A stretch of DNA of 33,508 nt from Candidatus Omnitrophota bacterium (GCA_029563245.1 JAKQSG010000009.1:1-33508), one strand, 5' to 3'; counted from the stretch's first letter, positions 1-8,467 are shown. Program-made: numbers and translations. Notes: generated from the sequence alone by a model not told the origin.

Positions 1-1
1 G

Positions 2-808
2 AATAAGGATTTTAGCATTGAAAAGTTACATAAGGTATTATGCCCAAGGCCCGGGCATGCGGATCTTGCGGGCCTCTTGAAGTATGGCTTTAATGATATC
101 CGTGAAGTTTTAGAGCGTGCCTCAGCCAGGGGTACGGTTGCTACCGTAGGTATAGGTGCTTTATGCAAGATTTTTCTAAGAGAGTTCAATATTGCCATAT
201 CCAGCAGGGTTTTATCTGTTGCCGGAGATAATTCTCCTGTAGGCATGAAGGCGGCAATAAGCGAGGCTATAAAGTTTAAGGATACTGTCGGGGGGATATT
301 CGAGGTCAGGGCCTGCGGGGTTCCCGTAGGATTAGGCAGTTATGTCCAGCCTGACAAAAGACTTGATGGCCGCCTGGCTCAGGCAATAATCTCTATCCCG
401 GGTATTAAGGCTTTAGAATTCGGTTTAGGTTTTGGTTATGCTGTAAGCTTTGGGTCAGAAGTGCATGACCCGATATATAAGAATAAGGGGCGGGGTTTTT
501 TCCGCAAGAGCAATAATTCAGGCGGTATTGAAGGCGGCATATCAAACGGTGAAGATATAATCTTGCGTGCCTGCATGAAGCCGATCTGCACATTGATGAA
601 CCCGCTCGATTCAGTTAATATCAAAACTAAAAAGGCATCCAAAGCAGCTGTTGAGCGTACAGATACCTGCGTGGTAAGTGCTGCCGGAGTTGTGGCAGAA
701 TCTGCCTGCGCCTATGTCCTGGCAGAACTTTTCTTGGAAAAATTTGGTTCGGATTCCCTAACGGATATAAAAAGTAATTATAGGAATTACTTGAAAAGAA
801 TTAGTTAG
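2..808 (+). CDS. aroC: Chorismate synthase, 5'-truncated by window edge
   Basis: Catalyses the last common step of aromatic amino acid synthesis, 5-enolpyruvylshikimate-3-phosphate to chorismate, with reduced FMN. The reading frame is open from base 2, so the true start lies outside the window; the TTG at 77 is internal. Family signatures are visible in order: RPGHAD just after the window edge, RASAR, GGIEGGISNG with the following KPICTL, and VERTDTCVVSAAGVVAE near the C terminus. The usual SARET motif reads SARGT here, a Glu-to-Gly change. The gene ends in TAG at 806-808, ten bases before the hairpin that covers the next gene's ribosome-binding site. aroK follows two genes downstream, which puts two shikimate-pathway enzymes together. 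The identification is secure. Confidence 0.95.
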   Translation, partial: NKDFSIEKLHKVLCPRPGHADLAGLLKYGFNDIREVLERASARGTVATVGIGALCKIFLREFNIAISSRVLSVAGDNSPVGMKAAISEAIKFKDTVGGIFEVRACGVPVGLGSYVQPDKRLDGRLAQAIISIPGIKALEFGLGFGYAVSFGSEVHDPIYKNKGRGFFRKSNNSGGIEGGISNGEDIILRACMKPICTLMNPLDSVNIKTKKASKAAVERTDTCVVSAAGVVAESACAYVLAELFLEKFGSDSLTDIKSNYRNYLKRIS

Positions 809-815
809 ATTTTGC

Positions 816-850
816 TGCCTCCTTCGTCTATTGGTGTAGAAGGAGGTGAT
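816..850 (+). promoter_or_regulatory. Hairpin sequestering the Shine-Dalgarno of the SpoVG-like gene
   Basis: CCTCCTTC at 818-825 is the exact reverse complement of GAAGGAGG at 839-846, giving an 8-bp GC-rich stem with a 13-base loop. Two further G-T wobble pairs (817/847 and 816/848) can extend it. The 3' arm is the core of a near-perfect ribosome-binding site (GAAGGAGGTGAT, 839-850) placed five bases before the ATG at 855. No T-run follows, so it is not an intrinsic terminator. Folding would hide the ribosome-binding site, so a translational switch is plausible, but this is inferred from the sequence only. Confidence 0.6.
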
Positions 851-854
851 AGCA

Positions 855-1112
855 ATGTCTGAGGGGTTAGGTTTAAAGGTAGTCAGGCTTTACAGGCTAG
901 AGGGAGGCTCAAAGACTAAGGCCTTTTTGGATATAGCCTTAGGAGATTTTATCGTTAAGGGGCTGAAGATTATCCAGGGGCAAAAGGGCCTATTCCTTAG
1001 TATGCCTCAGGATAAAGCTAAAGATGGTAAGTGGTACAATGCCTTTTATCCTGTAACTAAAGAGGCGCGTCAAGCCTTGACGGATATAGTCTTGGCTGCC
1101 TACCAAGAGTAA
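855..1112 (+). CDS. spoVG: SpoVG-family nucleic-acid-binding regulator
   Basis: An 85-residue protein matching the SpoVG family in length and pattern: an N-terminal strand (LKVVRLYRLEG), a central segment FIVKGLKIIQGQKGLFLSMP resembling the family's FVVHDIRVI-GLFVAMP core, then a positively charged stretch and a FYPVTKEAR motif before the C-terminal helix. SpoVG proteins of Borrelia and Staphylococcus bind DNA or RNA and act as regulators; in Bacillus the protein affects septation during sporulation. I chose ATG 855 because the optimal ribosome-binding site ends at 850; the in-frame GTG at 846 lies inside that site. The gene stands alone between the hairpin at 816-850 and a terminator at 1124-1163, suggesting its own expression control. 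The family call is good; the target in this organism is unknown. Confidence 0.85.
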   Translation: MSEGLGLKVVRLYRLEGGSKTKAFLDIALGDFIVKGLKIIQGQKGLFLSMPQDKAKDGKWYNAFYPVTKEARQALTDIVLAAYQE

Positions 1113-1123
1113 AATACGTTATG

Positions 1124-1163
1124 GTATAGGCAAGGGCCTTAGTCTTTGCCTATACTTTAATTT
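1124..1163 (+). terminator. Intrinsic terminator after the SpoVG-like gene
   Basis: GTATAGGCAA at 1124-1133 pairs perfectly with TTGCCTATAC at 1146-1155. The stem extends inward to about 14 pairs including two G-T wobbles, with a four-base loop at 1138-1141. TTTAATTT follows. The U-tract is interrupted, so efficiency may be partial, allowing some read-through into aroK. Confidence 0.65.
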
Positions 1164-1183
1164 AATAAGAGGATATTACAGCA

Positions 1184-1690
1184 ATGAGCAATATTTATTT
1201 GGTCGGTTTTATGGGGACCGGAAAGAGTGCGGTAGGCCGCGAATTGGCTAAGAAAAAGAAATGGCGTTTTGTGGATTTAGATGAATTAATTGAGTTAAGG
1301 GAAGGTAGATGCATAGCCGATATTTTCAGCAAGAAAGGGGAGCCGTACTTCAGGCGCCTCGAGAAAAAGATATTGGCAGAGGTGGCTGGCGAGGATAAAT
1401 TTATAGTCTCTTGCGGAGGCGGGGTTGTTACCAGCGAAGATAATATAAAGATGATGAAGAAGACCGGCCTCATTGTTTGCCTTAAGGCTACGCCTGGCGT
1501 TATCCTCAGGAGAACAAAACAGCTGGCAGGGTGCCGGCCGTTGCTTAATGTCAATAATCCCAAGGAAAGAATAGAGTTTTTACTTAAATTACGGGCTCCT
1601 TATTATGCCAAAGCGCATAAATCAATAAATACATCCAGGCTTTCTGTTAGCCAGGTTGCGGCAGGAATTATAAAATTGCTTAAAAGATGA
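1184..1690 (+). CDS. aroK: Shikimate kinase
   Basis: Phosphorylates shikimate at the 3-hydroxyl with ATP, the fifth step of the shikimate pathway. The 168 residues are the normal family length. The Walker A loop GFMGTGKS covers residues 8-16. DLDELIE follows around residue 32 and holds the Asp that binds substrate. GGGVV lies near residue 84 and the lid Arg sits in the CRPLL motif near residue 117. The ATG at 1184 is preceded by AAGAGGA at reasonable spacing. The stop codon overlaps the dprA start as ATGA, so the two are probably translationally coupled. It follows the SpoVG-like gene's terminator and may have a promoter of its own, although I could not pick one out with confidence. Confidence 0.95.
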   Translation: MSNIYLVGFMGTGKSAVGRELAKKKKWRFVDLDELIELREGRCIADIFSKKGEPYFRRLEKKILAEVAGEDKFIVSCGGGVVTSEDNIKMMKKTGLIVCLKATPGVILRRTKQLAGCRPLLNVNNPKERIEFLLKLRAPYYAKAHKSINTSRLSVSQVAAGIIKLLKR

Positions 1691-2775
1691 ACAAGCTTGA
1701 AGCTTTGGTCGCCTTGAATAAGGTCGGCGGGATAGGTAGCGTTAAACTTAATAAGCTGATTGAGTATTTTCGTAGCCCCGAAGGTATCCTGCGCGCCCCT
1801 TATGAAAGGCTTTCGTCGGTTCTTGGCATAAAAGATCGAACCGCCGAGAGGATTGTTGCTTTAGGGAAAGAGGGCGTGAAAGAAGAACTGCTCTTTGCCG
1901 AGAAAATGGGGCTTAAGATATTAACGATTGAGGATAAAGGTTTTCCCCTCAATCTTAAAAGTATACCTTCCTGCCCTCTGGTGCTTTATGTAAAAGGTGA
2001 ATTAAGGCCTGAGGATAATTTTTCTATCGGTATTGTAGGATCACGCAGGGCTTCCTTTTACGGATTAAGCCAGGCTCAGGAATTTGCCTTTGGTTTAGCC
2101 GGTCAGGGATTTACGGTTGTTTCGGGCATGGCCCGCGGGATAGATACCTATAGCCATAAGGGGGCGTTAAAAGCAGGTAAGCGCACTATTGCTGTAATCG
2201 GAAGCGGTTTTAATCATTTATATCCCGAAGAGAATAGAGGTTTAGCTCAGGAGATATCTGAAAATGGGGCGGTAATCTCCGAGTTCCCTCTGGATGCCAA
2301 GCCTCTGCCTCAGAATTTTCCCAGGCGTAACCGCTTAATAAGCGGGATGAGCCTGGGGGTTTTGGTGGTCGAGGCAGCTAAGAACAGCGGGGCTCTTATT
2401 ACTGCTGATTTTGCACTGGAACAGGGCAGGGAAGTTTTTGCCATACCGGGTAAAATTGATACGGCAAACTCTTTTGGTACAAACGAGCTGATAAAGCAGG
2501 GGGCTAAGTTAGTTACTAATCTTAATGACGTATTGGAGGAATTTAATCTACCATCTTTATCCTTAGATAAGAAGCCGGCTGAAGTTAAGCTTATTCCTAA
2601 GGCAGTAGAAGAGGATAAGGTGTATGGCTTAATATCTAATCAGGCTCTCCAATTGGACGACCTTGTTGAACTTACGGGGATGGATATCCCAAGTATCTCC
2701 GGTATACTTTTTAGGCTTATGGTAAGAAAGCTGATTAGGGAACTTCCGGGCAAACATTATACGAGGTATTCTTAA
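1687..2775 (+). CDS. dprA: DNA-processing protein DprA (Smf)
   Basis: Binds incoming single-stranded DNA and loads RecA during natural transformation. The 362 residues show three parts: an N-terminal helix-hairpin-helix/SAM-like region (about 1-65); the Rossmann-like core with GSRRASFYG, SGMARGIDTYSHKGAL, the FPRRNRLISGMS motif and GALITADFALEQGREVFAIPG; and a C-terminal winged-helix of about 60 residues, as in many DprA proteins. It overlaps aroK by four bases and its TAA shares a base with the topA ATG. The order dprA-topA-xerC is also known from Firmicutes. No other competence gene is in the window, so its role could be transformation or a more general recombination function. Confidence 0.95.
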   Translation: MNKLEALVALNKVGGIGSVKLNKLIEYFRSPEGILRAPYERLSSVLGIKDRTAERIVALGKEGVKEELLFAEKMGLKILTIEDKGFPLNLKSIPSCPLVLYVKGELRPEDNFSIGIVGSRRASFYGLSQAQEFAFGLAGQGFTVVSGMARGIDTYSHKGALKAGKRTIAVIGSGFNHLYPEENRGLAQEISENGAVISEFPLDAKPLPQNFPRRNRLISGMSLGVLVVEAAKNSGALITADFALEQGREVFAIPGKIDTANSFGTNELIKQGAKLVTNLNDVLEEFNLPSLSLDKKPAEVKLIPKAVEEDKVYGLISNQALQLDDLVELTGMDIPSISGILFRLMVRKLIRELPGKHYTRYS

Positions 2776-4754
2776 TGAAGAAAAAGAATTTAGTGGTCGT
2801 AGAGTCTCCGACAAAAGCAAAGACTATCGCAAAGATACTGGGGGATGGTTTTGTTATAGTATCTTCAATGGGGCATATTATTGATCTGCCTTTAAAGAAG
2901 CTGGGCGTAGATGTTGAAAATGGGTTCGAGGCTGAGTACGTAACTATACCTGGCAGACAGAAGGTTTTAGCGGCGCTTAAGAAGGGGGCCAAGGGGAAAG
3001 AAGCTATTTATATTGCTACCGACCCTGACCGTGAGGGCGAGGCTATCGGCTGGCAGTTAAAGCAAAGGGTTTTTAAGAAGGGCGATAATGTCTTAAGGGT
3101 TACTTTTCATGAAATAACCCCGGCGGCGGTTAAAGAGGCATTTACCCATCCGCGCGAATTTGACATTAATATGGTTGAGGCCCAGGTGGGAAGGCGGGTC
3201 CTGGATAGGGTGGTAGGTTATTTCTTAAGTCCCTTGCTTTGGAAAAAGATCGCCCGGGGCTTAAGCGCAGGAAGAGTGCAGTCGGTAGCCTTAAGGTTAA
3301 TTATTGAAAGGGAGAGGCAGATTCAGAAGTTTATCTCTAAAGAATACTGGGAAGTTGAGGCAGAGCTTTCAAGGGACGAAAGTAAATTTTTGGCTAAGCT
3401 TGATAAAAAAGATAAGGCAAAGATTGAAATAAAAAATAATATAGAAGCAGAGAATATCTGTAATGATTTAAAGGATAGGGAATTCAGGGTATCTGAAGTT
3501 AAGGGGTCTGAGAAAAAACGTTACCCCAGCCCTCCCTTTATCACCAGTACTATGCAGCAGGAGGCCTTTAATAAATTAAGATTTAACGCCAATAAGACTA
3601 TGTCTGTGGCGCAGGGGCTCTATGAGGGTATTGATATAGGGCAGGATAATCCGGTAGGTTTAATTACCTATATGCGTACTGATTCTCCGCGCGTGGCTCC
3701 TGAGGCAATTTCCGAGGTGCGTGATTATATAGCTATGAATTTTGGAAAGGAGCATCTTCCGGAGAAGCCGAATTACTATAAGGTAAAGAAATTAGCGCAG
3801 GAAGCGCATGAGGCAATCAGGCCTACTTTTGTATCGCGCCATCCCGAAAGCCTGAAAAATTTCTTAACTCCTGATCAGGTTAAATTATATACGCTTATTT
3901 ATAATCGTTTTGTAGCTAGTCAGATGAAGCCGGCAATTTATAAAGTTACGGCTGTAAGCATAGAGGCAGGTGAATATCAATTAAGCGCCTCTGGAAGTAT
4001 CCTTGATTTTGCGGGATTTACAGCTGCCTATAACGATAATGTTGAGGATGATGAGAATGGTAGGGATAAACCCGTTAAAAATACAGTCCCTTTTTTATCC
4101 AAGGGTGATATCTTAGAATTGTTAAAGGTTTTGCCTTCGCAGCACTTTACCAAGCCTCCGGGAAGATATTCTGATAGTTCTTTAATAAAGGCGCTGGAAG
4201 AAGACGGTATCGGCAGGCCTTCTACTTATGCCCCGATAATTTATACTTTGATAATGCGCGATTATGTACGCAGGGTTAAGGGTTATTTTAACCCTACAGA
4301 ATTAGGTTTTAAAGTCTGCGATTTATTGGTTGAGTATTTTCCAAAGATTGTGGATGTCGGGTTTACCGCGCTTATGGAGGAGGAGCTGGATGAAGTTGAG
4401 GAGGGCCGGCTTGATAAGCTTAAGGTCTTACAAGATTTTTATTCGCCATTCAAAGTCAGCCTTGACTTTGCGCAGGCAAATGTAAAAAAAGAAATTATTA
4501 CTACGGATAAGGTTTGCCAGCTTTGCGGAAAACCGATGATTGTTAAATGGGGCAGAAGGGGCAAATTCTTAAGTTGTTCGGGTTTTCCGGAGTGCAAAAG
4601 CTCCCAGTCAATTACTTCCGGAGTGAAATGCCCGGAGGCCGGCTGCGGCGGAGAGTTGATTGAGCGTCGTTCAAAGCGGGGATTCTTCTACGGATGTTCA
4701 AATTTTCCCAAATGCAGGTTTGTTTCCCGTACGTTACCGGAGGATAAAGAATAA
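2775..4754 (+). CDS. topA: DNA topoisomerase I (type IA)
   Basis: Relaxes negatively supercoiled DNA through a transient 5'-phosphotyrosine link. At the N terminus is the Toprim domain, with VVESPTKAKTIAKIL and the acidic DPDREGEAIGWQL motif. The catalytic Tyr is residue 299 in the TYMRTDS motif. GRVQSVAL lies before it and GIGRPSTYA after it, both usual family blocks. Two four-cysteine zinc ribbons close the protein: CQLCGKPM...CSGFPEC and CPEAGCGG...CSNFPKC. With 659 residues it is a compact form; E. coli TopA is longer. The start overlaps the dprA stop by one base. Confidence 0.96.
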   Translation: MKKKNLVVVESPTKAKTIAKILGDGFVIVSSMGHIIDLPLKKLGVDVENGFEAEYVTIPGRQKVLAALKKGAKGKEAIYIATDPDREGEAIGWQLKQRVFKKGDNVLRVTFHEITPAAVKEAFTHPREFDINMVEAQVGRRVLDRVVGYFLSPLLWKKIARGLSAGRVQSVALRLIIERERQIQKFISKEYWEVEAELSRDESKFLAKLDKKDKAKIEIKNNIEAENICNDLKDREFRVSEVKGSEKKRYPSPPFITSTMQQEAFNKLRFNANKTMSVAQGLYEGIDIGQDNPVGLITYMRTDSPRVAPEAISEVRDYIAMNFGKEHLPEKPNYYKVKKLAQEAHEAIRPTFVSRHPESLKNFLTPDQVKLYTLIYNRFVASQMKPAIYKVTAVSIEAGEYQLSASGSILDFAGFTAAYNDNVEDDENGRDKPVKNTVPFLSKGDILELLKVLPSQHFTKPPGRYSDSSLIKALEEDGIGRPSTYAPIIYTLIMRDYVRRVKGYFNPTELGFKVCDLLVEYFPKIVDVGFTALMEEELDEVEEGRLDKLKVLQDFYSPFKVSLDFAQANVKKEIITTDKVCQLCGKPMIVKWGRRGKFLSCSGFPECKSSQSITSGVKCPEAGCGGELIERRSKRGFFYGCSNFPKCRFVSRTLPEDKE

Positions 4755-4772
4755 GTCAGGTTATAACTGTTT

Positions 4773-5642
4773 ATGGATAAATATATCGAGAAATTCATCC
4801 GCTATCTGGAGATCGAAAAGAATTATTCTCCCCATACTATTTTAAATTATAAATTAGACCTGGATGATTTTAAGAAATTCTGCGGAGGGGTTGAGCTAGA
4901 GAAGATAGATTACCTGTATTTAAGAAAGTACCTGGCAGTTTTAAAAGAAAAAAACTTAGGTAACAGGAGCGTAGGAAGGCATCTCTCTGCGCTGCGTAGC
5001 TTTTTCAGGTTCTTAACCCGCGAAAATTACCTAAAAACCAATCCTATCCTTATGCTTTCAAGCCCTAAGCTGGATAAGCACCTGCCGCTTTTTATGACCG
5101 AGGCTGAGGTAGCGCAGCTTATAGAGTCAGCGTTCGCTAAAGACGATAAAGATGAAAGGACGCTGCGTGACCGGGCCATTCTGGAAACTTTCTATTCGAG
5201 CGGATTACGTATCTCCGAGCTGGTAGCCATGGATTCAAGCAATGTGGATTTTATAAGCGGCATAATCAAGGTTATGGGAAAAGGAAAGAAGGAGAGAATT
5301 GTCCCTTTGGGCGATATTGCCACAAGGGCCTTAAGGAGATATCTTGAGGGAAGGAAGAAAAAAAGCGATATTATTTTCTTGAATAAAAACGGCAAGCGGA
5401 TTACTACCCGCGGGGTCAGGGATATCGTCTGTAAGTATTTAAAGATAGCCGGAATGAACCGGGGGATTTCTCCCCATACCCTAAGGCATTCTTTTGCTAC
5501 CCATCTGTTAAACCGGGGAGCAGATTTACGAACGGTGCAGGAATTGTTGGGTCATGCTAACCTATCTACTACGCAGATTTATACGCATCTAACTACGGAT
5601 AAATTAAAAAGTGTTTATAATAAAGCGCATCCGCATGCTTAA
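4773..5642 (+). CDS. xerC: Tyrosine recombinase XerC/XerD family
   Basis: Resolves chromosome dimers at dif as part of a XerC-XerD pair. The 289-residue length is typical. An N-terminal SAM-like core-binding domain starts with YIEKFIRYLEIEKNYSPHT. The catalytic domain shows Arg146 (SSGLRISE), a Lys in the MGKGKKER turn, His235 and Arg238 (HTLRHSFATHLL), His261 (LLGHANL) and the nucleophile Tyr270 (QIYTHL), so the active site is complete. The place directly after dprA-topA resembles Firmicutes, where this neighbour is XerC; sequence alone does not separate XerC from XerD. No clear ribosome-binding site precedes the ATG. Nothing nearby suggests a mobile element, which argues against a phage or integron integrase. 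Confidence 0.88.
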   Translation: MDKYIEKFIRYLEIEKNYSPHTILNYKLDLDDFKKFCGGVELEKIDYLYLRKYLAVLKEKNLGNRSVGRHLSALRSFFRFLTRENYLKTNPILMLSSPKLDKHLPLFMTEAEVAQLIESAFAKDDKDERTLRDRAILETFYSSGLRISELVAMDSSNVDFISGIIKVMGKGKKERIVPLGDIATRALRRYLEGRKKKSDIIFLNKNGKRITTRGVRDIVCKYLKIAGMNRGISPHTLRHSFATHLLNRGADLRTVQELLGHANLSTTQIYTHLTTDKLKSVYNKAHPHA

Positions 5643-5668
5643 GGATAGTCCGAGTTTGTATATCTAAA

Positions 5669-6925
5669 ATGAAAATATTATATGATTTTGTATTTTTAAT
5701 TTTTATCTTAATAAGCTTACCGGTTTATTTATTAAAGGGCAAATTCCACCGCGGTTTCTCAAGGAGACTAGGGTTTCTGCCTAATGATCTTCCCTCTGAC
5801 CGCCCCATCTGGATTCATGCAGTAAGCGTAGGTGAGGTTGTATTAATGCGGGGTTTAATTTCACGATTGCGCTCCTCTTATCCTTCCAAAAGTTTTGTAA
5901 TTTCTACTGTTACCCCTACGGGGAATAAAATTGCCCGTTCCCTGGCAGAAAACTCAGATTTTATTACCTATCTTCCTTTTGATTTAAGTTTTATTACAGA
6001 CAGGGTGATGAGAAAGGTCAGGCCCTGCATATTTATTATTGCTGAGACTGAAATCTGGCCTAATCTTATAAGCTCTCTTTACAGCATCAAGGTCCCTATT
6101 GCCGTGCTTAATGCACGTATATCAGATAAATCTTTCAAAGGGTATTCCGCTATAAAATATTTAATTAAACCGGTTTTAAATAAAATTCATGTCTTTTGTG
6201 CCCAGTCTAAAAACGACAGGGATAGGTTGATTTCTTTAGGGGTTGATCCTGAAAGAATAGAAGTTACCGCAAGCATGAAGTTTGATCAGGCCCGGAAATT
6301 ATCAGAGGGGGTAAATAGTTCTAAGGACAAATTATCGCTGAAGGAGGGAGAGGTTCTTTTAGTAGCAGGTTCAACCCACCCGGGTGAAGAGAGAATTTTA
6401 TTAAACATCTATCGTAAACTTCTGGGGGCTTTCCCTTATCTTCGTCTTCTGCTTGCCCCGCGTCATCCGGATAGGGCGGATAAAATCGCAGCCCTGGTAA
6501 GGCATTTTGGATTTAAACCCTCTCGGATAAGTTTATTCCAGCCTAAAGAGGCTTTGAAGGATACGGTTTTCATTTTGGATACGGTAGGAGAGTTAATTTC
6601 ATTTTATGCGGCCGCAGATATAGTTTTTGTAGGGGGAAGCTTGGTGAAAAAAGGAGGGCAGAATATTCTGGAGCCTGCTTCTTTGGGAAAGCCGGTAATC
6701 TTTGGCCCGCATATGTTTAATTTTCGCGATATTGCCGCGGAGTTTTTAGGGAGCAAGGCGGCGTTGCAGGCCTTAACCCCAAAAGACCTGCTATTGATAA
6801 TAAAGGATCTTTTAGAGAATAAGGGCAGAACAATTGAACTTGCCAGGAATTCAAAAGAGGTAATATTGAAGAATCAAGGCGCTACCGAGAAAAGCCTTGG
6901 TTTAGTAAGAAAACTCATTGTTTAG
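5669..6925 (+). CDS. waaA: 3-deoxy-D-manno-octulosonic acid (Kdo) transferase
   Basis: Transfers Kdo from CMP-Kdo to lipid IVA at the cytoplasmic face of the inner membrane. The 418 residues start with a hydrophobic anchor (about 5-23), followed by RRLGFLP and WIHAVSVGEV, which contains the Glu thought to act as catalytic base in WaaA. Further GT30 blocks are STVTPTGNKIA, ETEIWPN, LNARISDKS, VAGSTHPGEE, LLAPRHPDR and the C-terminal FVGGSLVKKGGQNILEPA with its Glu. All steps making and using CMP-Kdo lie within this window (kdsD, kdsA, kdsC, kdsB at 18310-21393). Whether this enzyme adds one, two or more Kdo residues cannot be told from the sequence. Confidence 0.95.
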   Translation: MKILYDFVFLIFILISLPVYLLKGKFHRGFSRRLGFLPNDLPSDRPIWIHAVSVGEVVLMRGLISRLRSSYPSKSFVISTVTPTGNKIARSLAENSDFITYLPFDLSFITDRVMRKVRPCIFIIAETEIWPNLISSLYSIKVPIAVLNARISDKSFKGYSAIKYLIKPVLNKIHVFCAQSKNDRDRLISLGVDPERIEVTASMKFDQARKLSEGVNSSKDKLSLKEGEVLLVAGSTHPGEERILLNIYRKLLGAFPYLRLLLAPRHPDRADKIAALVRHFGFKPSRISLFQPKEALKDTVFILDTVGELISFYAAADIVFVGGSLVKKGGQNILEPASLGKPVIFGPHMFNFRDIAAEFLGSKAALQALTPKDLLLIIKDLLENKGRTIELARNSKEVILKNQGATEKSLGLVRKLIV

Positions 6926-6956
6926 AATCGGCGATCATGTTACTATTTATCAAATT

Positions 6957-7676
6957 ATGGATATAAGGGCACGGCAGAAAGATAGTGTGGTTATCTTGGA
7001 TTTATCCGGTAGGATTGACGTAAATTCCGCCAATCTGGTTGAGGCTATCGGCCAGTGCCTGCGGGATGGCTATTGCGATATTTTATGCAATCTTGAAGAA
7101 GTGGAGTTTATTGACTATATGGGTATCTCGGTTGTGGTAATTGCCTATAAGGAGGTTATTAATTCCCAGGGGAGGATTAAGTTTGCCAATGTACCGGCGC
7201 ATATCCGTAACATTTTCTGTATTGCAGGTCTGGAAAAGGTTGTAGAGGTATACCCCGATGAAGAATCCGCGCTAAAAAGTTTCAGCGAGGATAGAATTAT
7301 CGAGGATATAAAAAAGCTGCAGCTTAGGCGCAGGTTTAAGCGTCTGCCTATAGATATTAAGATAGAGCTTAAAGCTAAGGGCCAGAGGAGCCCTCAATGC
7401 CTGCATCTGGACCTGATTAATTTAAGCGCAGTAGGCGCTTTTATATTTGGTTGCGACCAATTTAAGCTGGGGGATGAGGTAATCTTGAGGATGAAATTAC
7501 CCCCGCATCAAAAAGAGATAGAATTGGATGCTAGGGTTGTCTGGATTCCCGATAAGCAAATTCAGCCACACGCTTATCCCGGCATGGGGTTAGAATTCAC
7601 CAATACTCCTACGGATATCCAGCAGAGGCTGGTGGAGTTTATTGAAAGGAACCTTTCTTTTATGTCATCGGATTAA
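6957..7676 (+). CDS. STAS domain-PilZ domain fusion protein
   Basis: The N-terminal part (about 1-100) is an anti-sigma-factor-antagonist-like STAS domain: VVILDLSGRIDVNSA, then VEFIDYMGIS, then IKFANVPAHIRNIF. In SpoIIAA-type proteins the last helix begins DSSG and its serine is phosphorylated; here the motif reads DYMG (Tyr54), so that switch residue is missing. The C-terminal part (about 120-239) is a PilZ domain with RRRFKR (124-129) and NLSAVGAF, the two cyclic-di-GMP-binding motifs. ATG 6957 fits the usual start of STAS proteins; an in-frame TTG at 6918 overlapping waaA would add 13 residues, and neither has a clear ribosome-binding site. A cytoplasmic protein coupling c-di-GMP to a partner is inferred; no sigma factor or kinase is nearby. 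Confidence 0.85.
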   Translation: MDIRARQKDSVVILDLSGRIDVNSANLVEAIGQCLRDGYCDILCNLEEVEFIDYMGISVVVIAYKEVINSQGRIKFANVPAHIRNIFCIAGLEKVVEVYPDEESALKSFSEDRIIEDIKKLQLRRRFKRLPIDIKIELKAKGQRSPQCLHLDLINLSAVGAFIFGCDQFKLGDEVILRMKLPPHQKEIELDARVVWIPDKQIQPHAYPGMGLEFTNTPTDIQQRLVEFIERNLSFMSSD

Positions 7677-7678
7677 TT

Positions 7679-8353
7679 ATGAAAATGCACAGACTGAAAG
7701 TCAAGCCTAGGGCGGTTATTTTTGACATGGATGGAGTTATTATCGACTCCATGCCTTATCATTTCCTGGCTTGGTATGAAGCCTTAAGGCCATATGGAGT
7801 GCGGGTGAGCTGTTTTGATGTGTATTCTAAGGAAGGGGAGAAATGGGAGAAAACCTTAAAAGATTTATTAGGTAGGGCTAAAATAAAATATTCGGCAAGG
7901 ATGTTGAGGGAAATCTTCCTAAAGCGGCAAGTTATATTCAAAAAAAACTTTAAACGTTTTATCTTCCAGGGAGTAGAAGATTTTCTGATCTGCCTAAAGG
8001 GGCAGGGGTATATCCTGGGCTTGGTTACGGGTAGCCCTATAGATGAGGTTGAGAAGATACTCCCGGCCAAGGTCCGGTTATTATTTGATTCTATAGTTGC
8101 TGGTAACCAGGTTAAAAGAGGCAAGCCTCATCCTGAACCGTATCTTAAGTGCGCTCAATCAATGGGCTTAAAGCCCAGGCAGTGCCTGGTTGTTGAGAAT
8201 GCCCCTTTTGGTATAGCATCGGCTAAAAAAGCAGGTATGTTTTGTGTTGCTTTGACTACCAGCCTTCCCAAGGAATACCTTAGCAAAGCGGATATTGTAG
8301 CCGATAAGTTAAGCGATATTTTTGGATTCGTTGAAAGCTCCTGCGGGGTTTAA
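7679..8353 (+). CDS. HAD-superfamily hydrolase, beta-phosphoglucomutase-like
   Basis: A 224-residue haloacid dehalogenase-type phosphatase or phosphomutase. Motif I is VIFDMDGVIID with the nucleophile Asp16 and acid/base Asp18. A helical cap follows (about 22-90). Motif II is GLVTGSP, motif III the Lys in KRGKPHPEPY, and motif IV VVENAPFGIASAKKAGM, where Asn replaces the Asp more often seen after the Glu. The pattern fits subfamily IA proteins such as beta-phosphoglucomutase or small sugar-phosphate phosphatases; it is not recognisably GmhB or KdsC. It starts two bases after the STAS-PilZ stop, so they are likely co-transcribed. The substrate cannot be assigned. Confidence 0.85.
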   Translation: MKMHRLKVKPRAVIFDMDGVIIDSMPYHFLAWYEALRPYGVRVSCFDVYSKEGEKWEKTLKDLLGRAKIKYSARMLREIFLKRQVIFKKNFKRFIFQGVEDFLICLKGQGYILGLVTGSPIDEVEKILPAKVRLLFDSIVAGNQVKRGKPHPEPYLKCAQSMGLKPRQCLVVENAPFGIASAKKAGMFCVALTTSLPKEYLSKADIVADKLSDIFGFVESSCGV

Positions 8354-8414
8354 TTTCCAAAGAAAATTTATACATCTCCTTGTCTTTTATAGGCTTCTCT
8401 CTCTGACAAAAACA

Positions 8415-8443
8415 TTGTTTATTACATAAGGCTGTGTTATTAT
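8415..8443 (+). promoter_or_regulatory. Candidate sigma-70-type promoter before the GDT1-lpxK operon
   Basis: In the 114-base gap after the HAD gene, TTGTTT (8415-8420) and TATTAT (8438-8443) are 17 bases apart. TATAAT overlaps at 8441 but would need a 20-base spacer from the same -35. A strong AGGAGG ribosome-binding site at 8458-8463 precedes the ATG at 8468. The gap and the AT-rich tract support a transcription start here. Confidence 0.45.
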
Positions 8444-8467
8444 AATAAAATAATCTTAGGAGGAGAA

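Noticed and set aside
4773..5642. Tyrosine recombinase as a sign of a mobile element
   Set aside because: Neighbours dprA and topA and the XerC-like sequence point to the housekeeping dimer-resolution enzyme; no attachment site, tRNA or phage gene is near.
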